64,000 nt of DNA from SG-bin7 sp964498095 (GTDB lineage: Bacteria; Bdellovibrionota; Bdellovibrionia; Bdellovibrionales; SG-bin7). This document shows, in pieces, positions 41,944-50,655 of the stretch. The notes beneath the pieces were generated by a model. That model ran no database searches. It saw only the letters and a program-made list of their open reading frames with translations, and was not told the DNA's origin. The stretch spans positions 356,914-420,913 of the forward strand of contig CAZCFY010000001.1 in assembly GCA_964498095.1 (NCBI GenBank). Direction: 5' to 3'. The stretch's first letter is position 1. Each line of letters opens with the position of its first letter. The position numbers were made by a program, and so were the translations under genes.

Positions 41944-44262
41944 ATGCAGAATATTAAATCGCGTTTACACCTCGAAGAAATCGACGATCAAAGCTTAAAA
42001 GCTTTTGTGGCAATTACTTTTATCGGTAAAGAGCTCGCTGAAATTCTTTATGGTCCGCAAAAATTAAGTTTAAATTCCGAGATTTATAGTCTTGATACTA
42101 TTGAACTCTTATCCCGCGACCCCCAGCTCGCCGTGGACTTTTCTCAATTACGTAACGCCATCGCCAATGACTTAAGCCAATATACCGAGATGGCTTTTAA
42201 AAATCCGGTGCGCTTGGGTTTTCCAACTTGTGTCTGGCTGGGAATCGAAAAGTTAAACGTAAGGCCCCAAATTTCGGGTTTAGCAGAATTGGCTTTGGAC
42301 TCAGGATTTTACAAGATTGCGCTAAATTTGGGTCTTGAAAATGATTTCTCCCGCGCCCGTGCTTTAATTCTGCAAGGGATGGATCTTAATGTCCCCTTGA
42401 CGATGTCCGAGCTAGAAACCAAAGCCATCAATATGATGCAACTTCGCCGTGAAGGTAAGTTTCTGCACGCCCAAGAAATTTTTGAAAATGAAATTCTCGG
42501 GCAACTTCCGCAATGTGAGGATAACCGCCTCGTGGGTGAAATCTATTATATCGCCGGTTCGGCTTATATCAATTCCACGGAGTTTGCGCGCGCTTTAGAA
42601 ATGTATACGATGGCTGTCACTTATTTCGATAAAGCCCAGGCACCATTTCGGGCAACGGCGGCCGCTTATAATGCGGCGATTTCTTCTCTCAACGGCTGTT
42701 TTACTGCCGCTCATGACGAATGGATCGCGCAAACCCAAAACCGCGTCCAGCAAATCCACTTTGACGCGCTCACTTTAAGTATGCGCGTTCACGAAGTACA
42801 TTCTCTTCATAAAGCCGAAAAATTCCCCGAGGCCGTGGCAAAATCAAAACTGCTTTTAGACAAAGCTCATCTTTCCCATTTTCAGCGCATCGAACTCATG
42901 CAGGTTTACGCTAAGAGTGCTCTTGAACTTGGGCAGGTGTTAGACGCGAACATTTACAGTAACTACGCGCGCCAGGTACTATTTGCCAATAAACTCTATC
43001 AATATGAGTTGGATCAGTTAAGTCTCGAAAATAATATTGAATCTTTATGTTACTTGCGAACTACAAAAATCACTCTCTCCAATAACCCTAACCGCAGTCT
43101 TGATAAAGCGGCGTATGGAGAATACCGCCTTTCTTGCATTCGCCAAGCGCTCAATGAAAATAATTTAGCGCTGGTTAGAAAAACCTCTGACGAGATCCGC
43201 CGCGAAATTCCCGACCCCGTCTTGGCGCAACTCTATACGCGGGATTTGGATCTAGCTCTGACTCCCTATAATATTTTTCCCGAGAAACGCGCGCGCGGCC
43301 TGCAAACCCAGGTTTTACAGGCGTTGCGCCACCGCGATTTACCATTTTCTCGCTTGCTGGTTGCTCATCTCGAAGAAGATTTAAAAGCGTCCCACAATCC
43401 GTGGAAAGAGTCGCTCTTACTTATTGCCAGATCTTATGCCCAAATTTCCCAAGGACTAACGGCACTCGCCGCCAACGAATTAATTCGCGCGCTGGATATC
43501 ACTTCGGCCAATGGTTTAATGCGGCTATACTCAATTTCTTTAGGTTTACTCGTGGTATGTGACAATCATTTCGAAATGCAGTGGCTTGAGCATCTTAAAG
43601 GTCTAGAGGCTGCCGACCGCATCGCGGTTCAGGATTTCTTTAAAGCCGCTCTTGGTAATCAGCTCTCTACTCTTTACCTCGTAATCTCAAACAACCGCCG
43701 CGATTTAAGCTTAGATCAATCAAACTCAGAGGCGGACCTAATTATAAATCAAGAATCCGGTGAAGTCCGTTACATGGGACAAGTCCTCCAACTTTCGGGC
43801 CAGTCATTATTATTTTTATTACTTAACAATTTGGCCCGCGCGCAAAAACAAGGTTTATCAAAAGAAGAAATCATCAAACAAGTTTGGGGTTACTCCTACG
43901 ACCCCGTAGCCCACGATCCCCTTGTCTATATCAATATTAAACGGTTACGCGATCTCGTTCCCATTGAAATTCATGCCGGCCGCTATCGTATTTCGCCGCA
44001 GATTTCTTGGCAATTCGTCGTACCCGCCGAAATCGAAGACCGCAAACTCAACCTTACCCCCCGTCAGGTTTCGATAGTTAATTTCATTCAGCGCGCCGAT
44101 GACAAGTCTGTTTCGCGATCTGATATTGTTCGGCTATTGGGAATTAGTCCCCGTACCGCATTACGTGAACTCACGGAAATGGTAGAAAAGAAATTTTTGG
44201 TCCGCCAAGGAGCCGGCAGATCAGCCCGTTATTTGTCTCCAGGAGCGGAGGTGTCGCTATGA
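41944..44262 (+). CDS. TPR-rich regulator with two winged-helix domains
   Basis: 772 residues with no signal. The first ~600 are helical with TPR-like pairs (IYYIAGSAYINSTEFARALEMY, YNAAISSLNGCF), suitable for peptide or protein binding. At ~620-700 an OmpR-type winged helix is visible (LSGQSLLFLLLNNLA, LSKEEIIKQVWG, VYINIKRLRDLV). A second winged helix occupies the last ~70 residues (LTPRQVSIVNFIQRADD, SRSDIVRLLGISPRTALREL, VRQGAGRSARYL). Double DNA-binding ends on a TPR sensor are unusual. The stop overlaps the start of the trypsin-fold gene (ATGA), and a structured leader and mini-ORF precede it. It may regulate its own operon. Confidence 0.72.
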   Translation: MQNIKSRLHLEEIDDQSLKAFVAITFIGKELAEILYGPQKLSLNSEIYSLDTIELLSRDPQLAVDFSQLRNAIANDLSQYTEMAFKNPVRLGFPTCVWLGIEKLNVRPQISGLAELALDSGFYKIALNLGLENDFSRARALILQGMDLNVPLTMSELETKAINMMQLRREGKFLHAQEIFENEILGQLPQCEDNRLVGEIYYIAGSAYINSTEFARALEMYTMAVTYFDKAQAPFRATAAAYNAAISSLNGCFTAAHDEWIAQTQNRVQQIHFDALTLSMRVHEVHSLHKAEKFPEAVAKSKLLLDKAHLSHFQRIELMQVYAKSALELGQVLDANIYSNYARQVLFANKLYQYELDQLSLENNIESLCYLRTTKITLSNNPNRSLDKAAYGEYRLSCIRQALNENNLALVRKTSDEIRREIPDPVLAQLYTRDLDLALTPYNIFPEKRARGLQTQVLQALRHRDLPFSRLLVAHLEEDLKASHNPWKESLLLIARSYAQISQGLTALAANELIRALDITSANGLMRLYSISLGLLVVCDNHFEMQWLEHLKGLEAADRIAVQDFFKAALGNQLSTLYLVISNNRRDLSLDQSNSEADLIINQESGEVRYMGQVLQLSGQSLLFLLLNNLARAQKQGLSKEEIIKQVWGYSYDPVAHDPLVYINIKRLRDLVPIEIHAGRYRISPQISWQFVVPAEIEDRKLNLTPRQVSIVNFIQRADDKSVSRSDIVRLLGISPRTALRELTEMVEKKFLVRQGAGRSARYLSPGAEVSL

Positions 44263-45656
44263 CGTTCATCAAAAAAATAATAACAATTTCGATTTTTTCA
44301 GCAACAGCCAATGCCGGGCAGCCGCCTTGTGACGTCGTAAAAACCATCGCGACGAAAGCAGATTCGGATACGAAAATATATGGAAACGCCATCGCCATCG
44401 ATGAAAAGCACGTAATAGCTAATGACCACAGCTTCTTCCGTGAAGGCGCGCAAACGGTCATTCTCGGTATGCCCAACGGAAAAATGTATCCTTCCCGTAT
44501 CGTAGTCCGCGATTTCCACTATAATACGGCCTTACTTGTGATTAACGGTGACATAAAATTAAAAGCTTGCGAATTCCACAACGGAAGTGTCGATACCAAA
44601 TCCGTAGACGTTTATGGCTTTCAGGCTCATCTCTCGCAGCCAGAACATCATCAAGTCGATGTCCTTTCAACTTCCAGCGGAGCTTTACTCGTTCCAGGAG
44701 TTGGAACTTCCATAGAATTAGATTTAACCTTCCACGAGTCAATGAGTGGTTCTCCGGCTTTTTTTAATGGCCGTGTGATCGGAGTTTTATCTCAAGGATC
44801 AGCGAGTGAAACCTCACTTTTAATTCCCTCAGCGGTGATCGATCAGCAAGTCAAAAACTCCTTAGCTCTTTCGCAATCACGGAAGTATTCTTTTAGACCG
44901 AGTGATCAAAAGTTCTCATTTAAAGGATTTGACTTACCCTATGGTAAATCTAATCCTCCCGTCCAATTACCCAAAATTACTCCCCCCCACGAAGGAAAAA
45001 TGGGTGGTGGCGGAGTCCACGAAGGCATGACAACTAATCCCAGTGCGGCCGACTTATTTAAAATTAACTTTAATAAAGACGTCAGAGCCCTACGCATGGC
45101 CAGAGAGTCCGTGATTATTAATATCACCGACGCCCGCGCCTTGTATTTGTCACAGCCAAAAATGTCTGAACTCATTGTCGCCAGCGGCGGTAAGCGGGTT
45201 GCGGTATATAGCATTGACGGGATTGCCATCGAAAATAATCTGGATTTTATTCGTGTGATGGAGTCTTGCACCCAATGTAAGATGGACCGCTTCCTAATTG
45301 TTGACGCGGAAGAAAAGCACATTACTGATGATTTTCTCGATCTAGCTCTGATGATTAATAATCTCGCGTTAAAAATGCGCCCAATGATAAGACCGGCTAA
45401 TGCCGAAATTGCCAAAACGGTTTTTTCAACACTCGTGGGTAGTCTTACTTTTCTAGCGGAAATGCCTATTCATGGTAATAATCCCGCTGCGACTCAACTC
45501 GCTCACAAGTTTATCCAAAGCTGGTCCCGCTTCGGTGATTTAGTCACTGAAGGCGCAATTACCGAGGAAATTTCTGAACGCATTACGGAAATTGATTTGA
45601 CGATCGCCAAGCTGCGCTTGAAGGCCCAATCAATTAAATCGCGAGGGATCCTTTAA
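44259..45656 (+). CDS. exported trypsin-fold protein with altered triad
   Basis: 465 residues with signal peptide (IKKIITISIFSATANAG) and GGAGGTG before the ATG. The first ~200 resemble a trypsin-like protease: H57 in VIANDHSFF, S163 in ESMSGSPAFF, and the closing GRVIGVLSQ. At the position of the catalytic Asp (normally D-x-A-L-L) the sequence reads N89-T-A-L-L, so the triad is His-Asn-Ser and activity may be weak or lost. The second half (~240-465) is a separate domain with helical C-terminus. Coupled to the TPR/wHTH gene, it may sense or guard something in the periplasm. It converges with apaG, overlapping by 27 bases. Confidence 0.68.
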   Translation: MTFIKKIITISIFSATANAGQPPCDVVKTIATKADSDTKIYGNAIAIDEKHVIANDHSFFREGAQTVILGMPNGKMYPSRIVVRDFHYNTALLVINGDIKLKACEFHNGSVDTKSVDVYGFQAHLSQPEHHQVDVLSTSSGALLVPGVGTSIELDLTFHESMSGSPAFFNGRVIGVLSQGSASETSLLIPSAVIDQQVKNSLALSQSRKYSFRPSDQKFSFKGFDLPYGKSNPPVQLPKITPPHEGKMGGGGVHEGMTTNPSAADLFKINFNKDVRALRMARESVIINITDARALYLSQPKMSELIVASGGKRVAVYSIDGIAIENNLDFIRVMESCTQCKMDRFLIVDAEEKHITDDFLDLALMINNLALKMRPMIRPANAEIAKTVFSTLVGSLTFLAEMPIHGNNPAATQLAHKFIQSWSRFGDLVTEGAITEEISERITEIDLTIAKLRLKAQSIKSRGIL

Positions 45657-46022
45657 AAAGAAAACGGGAATCTTCACTTGAACTTTCTTTCCCGCCTCGT
45701 CGGCAAAGAAGTACCAGCCGCGCATGTTTCCGGTGGGCGTTGAGAGCGGGCAAAAGCTCGTATAAGTGTAGGATTGGCTCGGAGAAATCAGGGGTTGTTC
45801 TCCGACAACTCCCACGCCCTTAACTTCCTCTTCCCGGCCTAAGCCGTCGCGAATTATCCAATGGCGGCTCTCCAGCTTTAGCGCGCGCCCCCCTAAATTG
45901 GTAATTTGCACGCGGTAGGCAAAAAAATAATAATCTTCGGCAGGTTTGCTTTGTTCCTTCACGAAGCTCGGCTCAACCTCTATACGCACGTCATTAGTAA
46001 TTTCGGTATATGTATTTGTCAC
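45630..46022 (-). CDS. apaG: ApaG domain protein
   Basis: The GTG at 46022 is chosen because it overlaps the nupC stop (GTGA) after a GGCGGGA; this gives 130 residues, the normal ApaG length (~125). The conserved segments are present: YFFAYRVQITNLGGRALKL, RHWIIRDGLGREEEVKGVGVVGEQP (in parts) and YTSFCPLSTPTGNMRGWYFF. ApaG has a fibronectin-III-like fold; it is associated with cobalt/magnesium tolerance and Ap4A metabolism in enterobacteria, with mechanism unclear. Here it ends a five-gene reverse-strand operon. Confidence 0.92.
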   Translation of the reverse strand: MTNTYTEITNDVRIEVEPSFVKEQSKPAEDYYFFAYRVQITNLGGRALKLESRHWIIRDGLGREEEVKGVGVVGEQPLISPSQSYTYTSFCPLSTPTGNMRGWYFFADEAGKKVQVKIPVFFLKDPSRFN

Positions 46023-47254
46023 AGTAAAATTCCCGCCAAACAAGCCATCATAAACGTCGCCAAGTTGCCACCGATGAGTGACAGCATACCCAGACGTGCG
46101 ATGGCAGATTTTCGTTTCGGGGCCATTAAACCAATGCCGCCAATTTGAATTCCAATGGAGGAAAAATTTGCAAATCCGCTGAGGGCATAAGCTAAAAGAG
46201 TTAAAGAGCGTGGACCCAAATCTTTTGATTGTGCCAGATGAACATAAGCCACGAATTCGTTAAACACGGTTTTCTCTCCCAGTAGTACGGCTGCCGAAGT
46301 GGCCTCATTCCACGGTATTCCCATTAAAATTGCAAACGGATAAAAAGCCCATGAAAAAATTTTCTGCATGGATATTCCGCCCGGCAAGTAACCAAGTATT
46401 CCGTTGACCAAAGCAACGAGTGCGATAAACGCCAGGAGCATAGCCCCAACATTCATCGCCAGGTAAAGACCTTCGCTCGCTCCCCTCGCTGCCGCTTCAA
46501 AAATATTCGCATCCGTTAACTCTGGATCCTTGGGGAGTTCGCCAAAAGTCTCAGAGTTTTCAGTTTCGGGAACAAGCAGTTTGGCAATACAAAAGGAGGC
46601 TGGCGCTGATAGAACACTTGCCCCAAGAAGGTGCCCCGCGATGTCCGGAATCATATCTTTTAGAAATGTTACATAGGCCACTAAAACACCGCCGGCGGTG
46701 GAAGCCATGCCTCCTACCATCACCGCTAAAAGCTCAGAGCGGGTCATCTTTTCTAAATACGGCTTAACGACAATGGGCGCTTCCGTTTGCCCCAAAAATA
46801 CATTGGCCGCGTTGGAAAGACTTTCAGCGCCGCTGACCTTCATGGTGCGATACATAACCCACGCCATTAAACGCACGATTTTTTGCATGATACCCAAATG
46901 GTAAAAGACGGCCATGAGTGTGGCCGTAAAGACTATCGTCGGCAAAATATTCACGGCGAAGATAATGCCGCCCATTTTTTGCGTATCGGCCAACGGTCCA
47001 AATAAAAATTTCGTACCCTCGTTGGTGTAATTAATGATGGCGTTTACGAAATCATTGGCGCCGTTAAAAATAAATCGAAATGGCCCGTCAAATCCAATCG
47101 CCGGCACGCCAATTACCAAGACGAAAGTTAATACTTGGAGTCCAATCCCCCAAGCTAGTGTCGTAAAATTTACCCGTTTTCTGTTAGAACTCAGTGCGTA
47201 AGCGATGGCGATTATAACCAAAAATCCAATAAAGCTAACAAGCCTTAATGGCAT
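46019..47254 (-). CDS. nupC: concentrative nucleoside transporter
   Basis: From the ATG at 47254, which overlaps the previous stop by one base, the protein has 411 residues. It is a CNT-family transporter with about eight membrane helices; family motifs are NVFLGQTEAPIVVKPYL, MVGGMASTAGGVLVAYV, LSAPASFCIAKLLVPE and NEFVAYVHLAQ near the end. It imports nucleosides with Na+ or H+. Nucleoside salvage suits a bacterium that consumes nucleic acids of prey or debris, though this is context only. It lies between a rhodanese-like lipoprotein gene and apaG with coupled junctions on both sides. Confidence 0.93.
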   Translation of the reverse strand: MPLRLVSFIGFLVIIAIAYALSSNRKRVNFTTLAWGIGLQVLTFVLVIGVPAIGFDGPFRFIFNGANDFVNAIINYTNEGTKFLFGPLADTQKMGGIIFAVNILPTIVFTATLMAVFYHLGIMQKIVRLMAWVMYRTMKVSGAESLSNAANVFLGQTEAPIVVKPYLEKMTRSELLAVMVGGMASTAGGVLVAYVTFLKDMIPDIAGHLLGASVLSAPASFCIAKLLVPETENSETFGELPKDPELTDANIFEAAARGASEGLYLAMNVGAMLLAFIALVALVNGILGYLPGGISMQKIFSWAFYPFAILMGIPWNEATSAAVLLGEKTVFNEFVAYVHLAQSKDLGPRSLTLLAYALSGFANFSSIGIQIGGIGLMAPKRKSAIARLGMLSLIGGNLATFMMACLAGILL

Positions 47255-48201
47255 CAATACCTACCCATGACTTCGTCAATTCCGCCGGCGACATGACCGA
47301 CATTGCCAATTCCTAATTTCAACAAAGTCATAACGACGACGGCCGACTCCAGACCGTTTTGGCTTAAAACTATAATACGGTCATCCGAGCCTATGCCGAT
47401 GTTACGAAGTTTGTTAACGGTGTTAGAATCCGGCCGCCCTTGATCATTTATGAATTCTTTCCACTCTATATTAACTACATCGACATTGGGCGAGAAACTT
47501 AATCCACCGGATAAATATTCCTTTGATGGACGGCAATCTATTATTTTTATGCGCGCTTTTGTCAGTTTATCTTTACCAATTTCACCTTCGACCACATTCG
47601 TCGGATCTTTGGGCCGTAAATCTTTATTTTTTACCAAATACTTTTTAATTTCGTCTCGTGTTACCAACAGCGAGCTTTGCAGGCTCGGCTTCCACATGGG
47701 AACTTCGGCACGTGGAGCTTCCTGGACATGACTACCCACCCAGCGCGCCTGATCAAAATAATCTTTACCCACGAATTCGGCTTTTTTAATTCCCAGATAT
47801 TGCAGAGTCCACGCCAGTCGAGCCTCTTCGCCATGGCCCGTTTTTCCCTCACCAATTATAACAACTTCGGACTCCGGCGAAATCCCCAAGCGCGCCAATC
47901 GCCGCGTTTTTGCAAACAAATCTTTCACCAACTGGCCGCGCTTTTTTAAATTGGTTTCGGTAAATTCCTGCCAACTCAAATTAATGGCGCCGGGTAAATG
48001 CGATAACGAAAAAACAAAAGGTGGCCGAGTATCAACTACGACAGTCTCTGGTTTTATTTCTAGCGGCTCAATAGTGCCGACTTTATTCGTTAAAGGTTTG
48101 GTACCCGGTCTATATGTCGGCTGGCTCTCATACGCCTTCGTCGGCGCTTGCGTGCAGGCAAAAAGAAAGGGCAAACACAAAATTAATCGGCGCAAACTCA
48201 T
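47254..48201 (-). CDS. lipoprotein with two rhodanese-like domains lacking active-site Cys
   Basis: 315 residues with lipobox LPFLFAC-TQA. Two rhodanese folds are seen: the first at ~50-150 (VVVDTRPPFVFSLSHLPGAINL, then SEVVIIGEGKTGHGEEA), the second at ~180-315 (KIIDCRPSKEYLSGG, then DRIIVLSQNGLESAVVV). Rhodaneses carry Cys at the start of the active-site loop; both loops here lack it (IIGEGKTG and VLSQNGLES). It probably binds rather than transfers sulfur. Its start overlaps the lysS stop (ATGA) and its stop overlaps the nupC start. Confidence 0.82.
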   Translation of the reverse strand: MSLRRLILCLPFLFACTQAPTKAYESQPTYRPGTKPLTNKVGTIEPLEIKPETVVVDTRPPFVFSLSHLPGAINLSWQEFTETNLKKRGQLVKDLFAKTRRLARLGISPESEVVIIGEGKTGHGEEARLAWTLQYLGIKKAEFVGKDYFDQARWVGSHVQEAPRAEVPMWKPSLQSSLLVTRDEIKKYLVKNKDLRPKDPTNVVEGEIGKDKLTKARIKIIDCRPSKEYLSGGLSFSPNVDVVNIEWKEFINDQGRPDSNTVNKLRNIGIGSDDRIIVLSQNGLESAVVVMTLLKLGIGNVGHVAGGIDEVMGRY

Positions 48202-49682
48202 TTTTCCTTTTTCATTGTGGGGAATAAAATAATATCCCGTATGCTGGGACGGTCTGTGAGAAGCATTACTAGCCGTTCTACACCAAGACCGACGCCACCT
48301 GTAGGCGGCATTCCAACGTCAATCGCGTGCATAAAGTTCTCATCCATAGGTTGAGCCTCCTCATCCACGACCCTTTTGGCCTCTTGCTCTTTAAGCCGCG
48401 CTAATTGATCTTCGGGATCATTAAGTTCAGAGTAAGCATTTCCAATTTCCATGCCGGCACAAACGGGCTCAAAGCGCTCAACGAGTCCCTGTTTACCACG
48501 ATGTATTTTAGTAAGTGGGGACATCTCAACTGGAAAGTCGATTATAAAGGTGGGGTTCCATAAATGTTCTTCGACCTTTTGATCCCAAAGCTCCATAACC
48601 ATTTCGCCATGAGAGCCCGGCTTTTCTAAATCACTACCATTGTCTTTTATAACTTTAAAGAGCGCTTTGGCGTCAAGTTTCTCTACGTCCACGCCACCGT
48701 ACTTTTTGATACTGTCGTAAACTGACAAGCGCGTCCAAGGGGGAGTAAAGTCGATTTCTTTACCTTGATACTGAATCTTCGTTGTGCCCTTCACCTTCTT
48801 AACGACGTGAGCGACCAATTCTTCAAACTGTTTCATTTGATAATTGTAATCGGTGTAGGCTTCGTACCATTCTAAAAGCGAAAATTCGGGGTTGTGAGTA
48901 CGGTCAATTCCCTCATTACGAAAGTTTTTACTGACTTCGTAGACTTTTTCAAAACCGCCCACGATAAGGCGCTTTAAATAAAGTTCGGGACTGATTTTTA
49001 AAAACAGCTTCATGTCGAGCGCGCGGTGTTGGGTTGAAAATGGATAGGCGGCCGCTCCCCCGTAAATAGGCTGCAACACCGGTGTTTCCACTTCTAAGAA
49101 ACCACGGTCATCTAAAAACCGGCGGATTTCGCGGATGATGAGCGAGCGGGTTTCAAAAACCTTGCGCGACTCCGCATCCATGATGAGGTCCAAATGCCGG
49201 TAGCGGTATTTTTGTTCGATATCGGCAAGTCCATGGAATTTTTCCGGCAACGGCTCCAAGGTTTTACATAACATCGTAAGCTTTTCGACGCGAATACTGA
49301 GCTCACCTTTTTTGGTTTTAAAAACGCCGCCTTCAAGACCGATGATATCGCCAATATCTAAGTGATCAAATACCAACTGATCTTCGGGTTTAATTTCTTC
49401 TGACTTGATATAAGCCTGCATCTTTCCCGACTGATCTTGAAAATGAAAAAACGCGGCCTTACCCATAGTTCTCATGGTCATAAGGCGGCCAGCCACTTTG
49501 AGTTTCGCACCTTCCGCTTTTTGTTCTGGACCCAGTTTACTTTCAAACTGGGCGACGACCTCGCGCACCGTGTGCGTGCGCTCAAAACTGTAAGGAAACG
49601 GATTTACACCCTTTTCTCTTAAGGAGTGCAGCTTTTTTCTTTTTTCCGCGCGGAGCGGATTTTCGCGTTCAGAGTTTTCCAT
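48198..49682 (-). CDS. lysS: lysyl-tRNA synthetase, class II
   Basis: From the ATG at 49682 the enzyme has 494 residues, normal for LysS; the longer frame runs into the aldolase gene. The N-terminal OB-fold anticodon-binding domain (KVAGRLMTMRTMGKAAFFHFQD, in parts) precedes the class II core: motif 1 near EIRRFLDDRGFLEVETPVLQ, motif 2 FRNEGIDRTHNPEF and motif 3 GLGVERLVMLLT. It charges tRNA-Lys. The start overlaps the end of the aldolase gene by 14 bases, so it belongs to the same operon as fbaB. Confidence 0.96.
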   Translation of the reverse strand: MENSERENPLRAEKRKKLHSLREKGVNPFPYSFERTHTVREVVAQFESKLGPEQKAEGAKLKVAGRLMTMRTMGKAAFFHFQDQSGKMQAYIKSEEIKPEDQLVFDHLDIGDIIGLEGGVFKTKKGELSIRVEKLTMLCKTLEPLPEKFHGLADIEQKYRYRHLDLIMDAESRKVFETRSLIIREIRRFLDDRGFLEVETPVLQPIYGGAAAYPFSTQHRALDMKLFLKISPELYLKRLIVGGFEKVYEVSKNFRNEGIDRTHNPEFSLLEWYEAYTDYNYQMKQFEELVAHVVKKVKGTTKIQYQGKEIDFTPPWTRLSVYDSIKKYGGVDVEKLDAKALFKVIKDNGSDLEKPGSHGEMVMELWDQKVEEHLWNPTFIIDFPVEMSPLTKIHRGKQGLVERFEPVCAGMEIGNAYSELNDPEDQLARLKEQEAKRVVDEEAQPMDENFMHAIDVGMPPTGGVGLGVERLVMLLTDRPSIRDIILFPTMKKEK

Positions 49683-50589
49683 TAAATGCATCCATGACGT
49701 TTTGTAAAAGTTGAATCGCTTCTTTCTTGGGGCGCTGGAAGGCGTTTCTTCCCATAATACTGCCAAATCCCCCGCCCGCGGCAATACCTTTAACCTCCGT
49801 CAACAAATCTTCGGTCGACTTCGCTTCGCCGCCGCTAAAGATCACGATGCGGCGGCCATTAAAGCAAGACTGTACCACGTGACGGATGCGGTCTTCCATG
49901 GAAGTAATACGAATGTGCTGGGATTCATAAACTTTTTTTGCTTCTTCGAGTTCAATGTGGGCCGTCGGTGGTTTTACTTTTACGATATGCGCCCCTAACT
50001 GACAGGCTATGTGAGCCGCATAGGCAATAACGTCGATGGCCGTTTCTCCCGCTTTAGATAAATTAGCACCGCGGGCATAAGACCAAATCACGACGGCAAG
50101 ACCCGCTTTCTTAGCTTGGTGAGAAGCTTCCGCGATTTCTTCGTACATTTGTTTTCTTACCTCTGAGCCCGGATAAATCGTAAAGCCGATGCCGGCACAG
50201 CCAAGGCGTAAGGCATCGTCAATTCCCGAGGTCAGCGCCGAGATCGGCGCCTTTTCTTTAAAAAGCACGTCGGAGTTATTGATTTTCAAAATTAATGGGA
50301 TCTCGCCGGCGAACTCGCGCGCGCCCGCTTCGATAAATCCAAGTGGAGCCGCATAAGCGTTACAACCCGACTCCAAAGCTAATTGAAAATGATAAGAAGG
50401 ATCATACCCGTCAGGATTCATTCCGAAACTTCGGGCGGGCCCATGCTCAAACCCCTGATCAACGGGAAGGATTACCATTTTCCCCGTGCCCTTTAAACGG
50501 CCATGATTCATCAGCCGCGCTAAATTTGATAAAGTTCCGGGATTGTCAGAGCCATACCAGCTCAAGATCTCTCTTACTCTTGGTGTCAT
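49669..50589 (-). CDS. fbaB: class I fructose-bisphosphate aldolase (FbaB/DhnA type)
   Basis: 306 residues. The pattern belongs to the archaeal-type class I aldolases: VILPVDQGFEHGP near the start, LKINNSD, VVIWSYARG, the Schiff-base lysine region AHIVKVKPP, and FSGGEAKS followed by GGFGSIMGRNAFQRP. The enzyme splits fructose-1,6-bisphosphate into dihydroxyacetone phosphate and glyceraldehyde-3-phosphate in glycolysis/gluconeogenesis. It is the first gene of the reverse-strand operon and divergent from the MFS gene with 66 bases between. Confidence 0.93.
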   Translation of the reverse strand: MTPRVREILSWYGSDNPGTLSNLARLMNHGRLKGTGKMVILPVDQGFEHGPARSFGMNPDGYDPSYHFQLALESGCNAYAAPLGFIEAGAREFAGEIPLILKINNSDVLFKEKAPISALTSGIDDALRLGCAGIGFTIYPGSEVRKQMYEEIAEASHQAKKAGLAVVIWSYARGANLSKAGETAIDVIAYAAHIACQLGAHIVKVKPPTAHIELEEAKKVYESQHIRITSMEDRIRHVVQSCFNGRRIVIFSGGEAKSTEDLLTEVKGIAAGGGFGSIMGRNAFQRPKKEAIQLLQNVMDAFNGKL

Positions 50590-50655
50590 GAATTCTCCTT
50601 TAAAGCTAAAGTAAATGACATAGCCTTTTTAAAATATTTAGGCAATAATTTTGAG

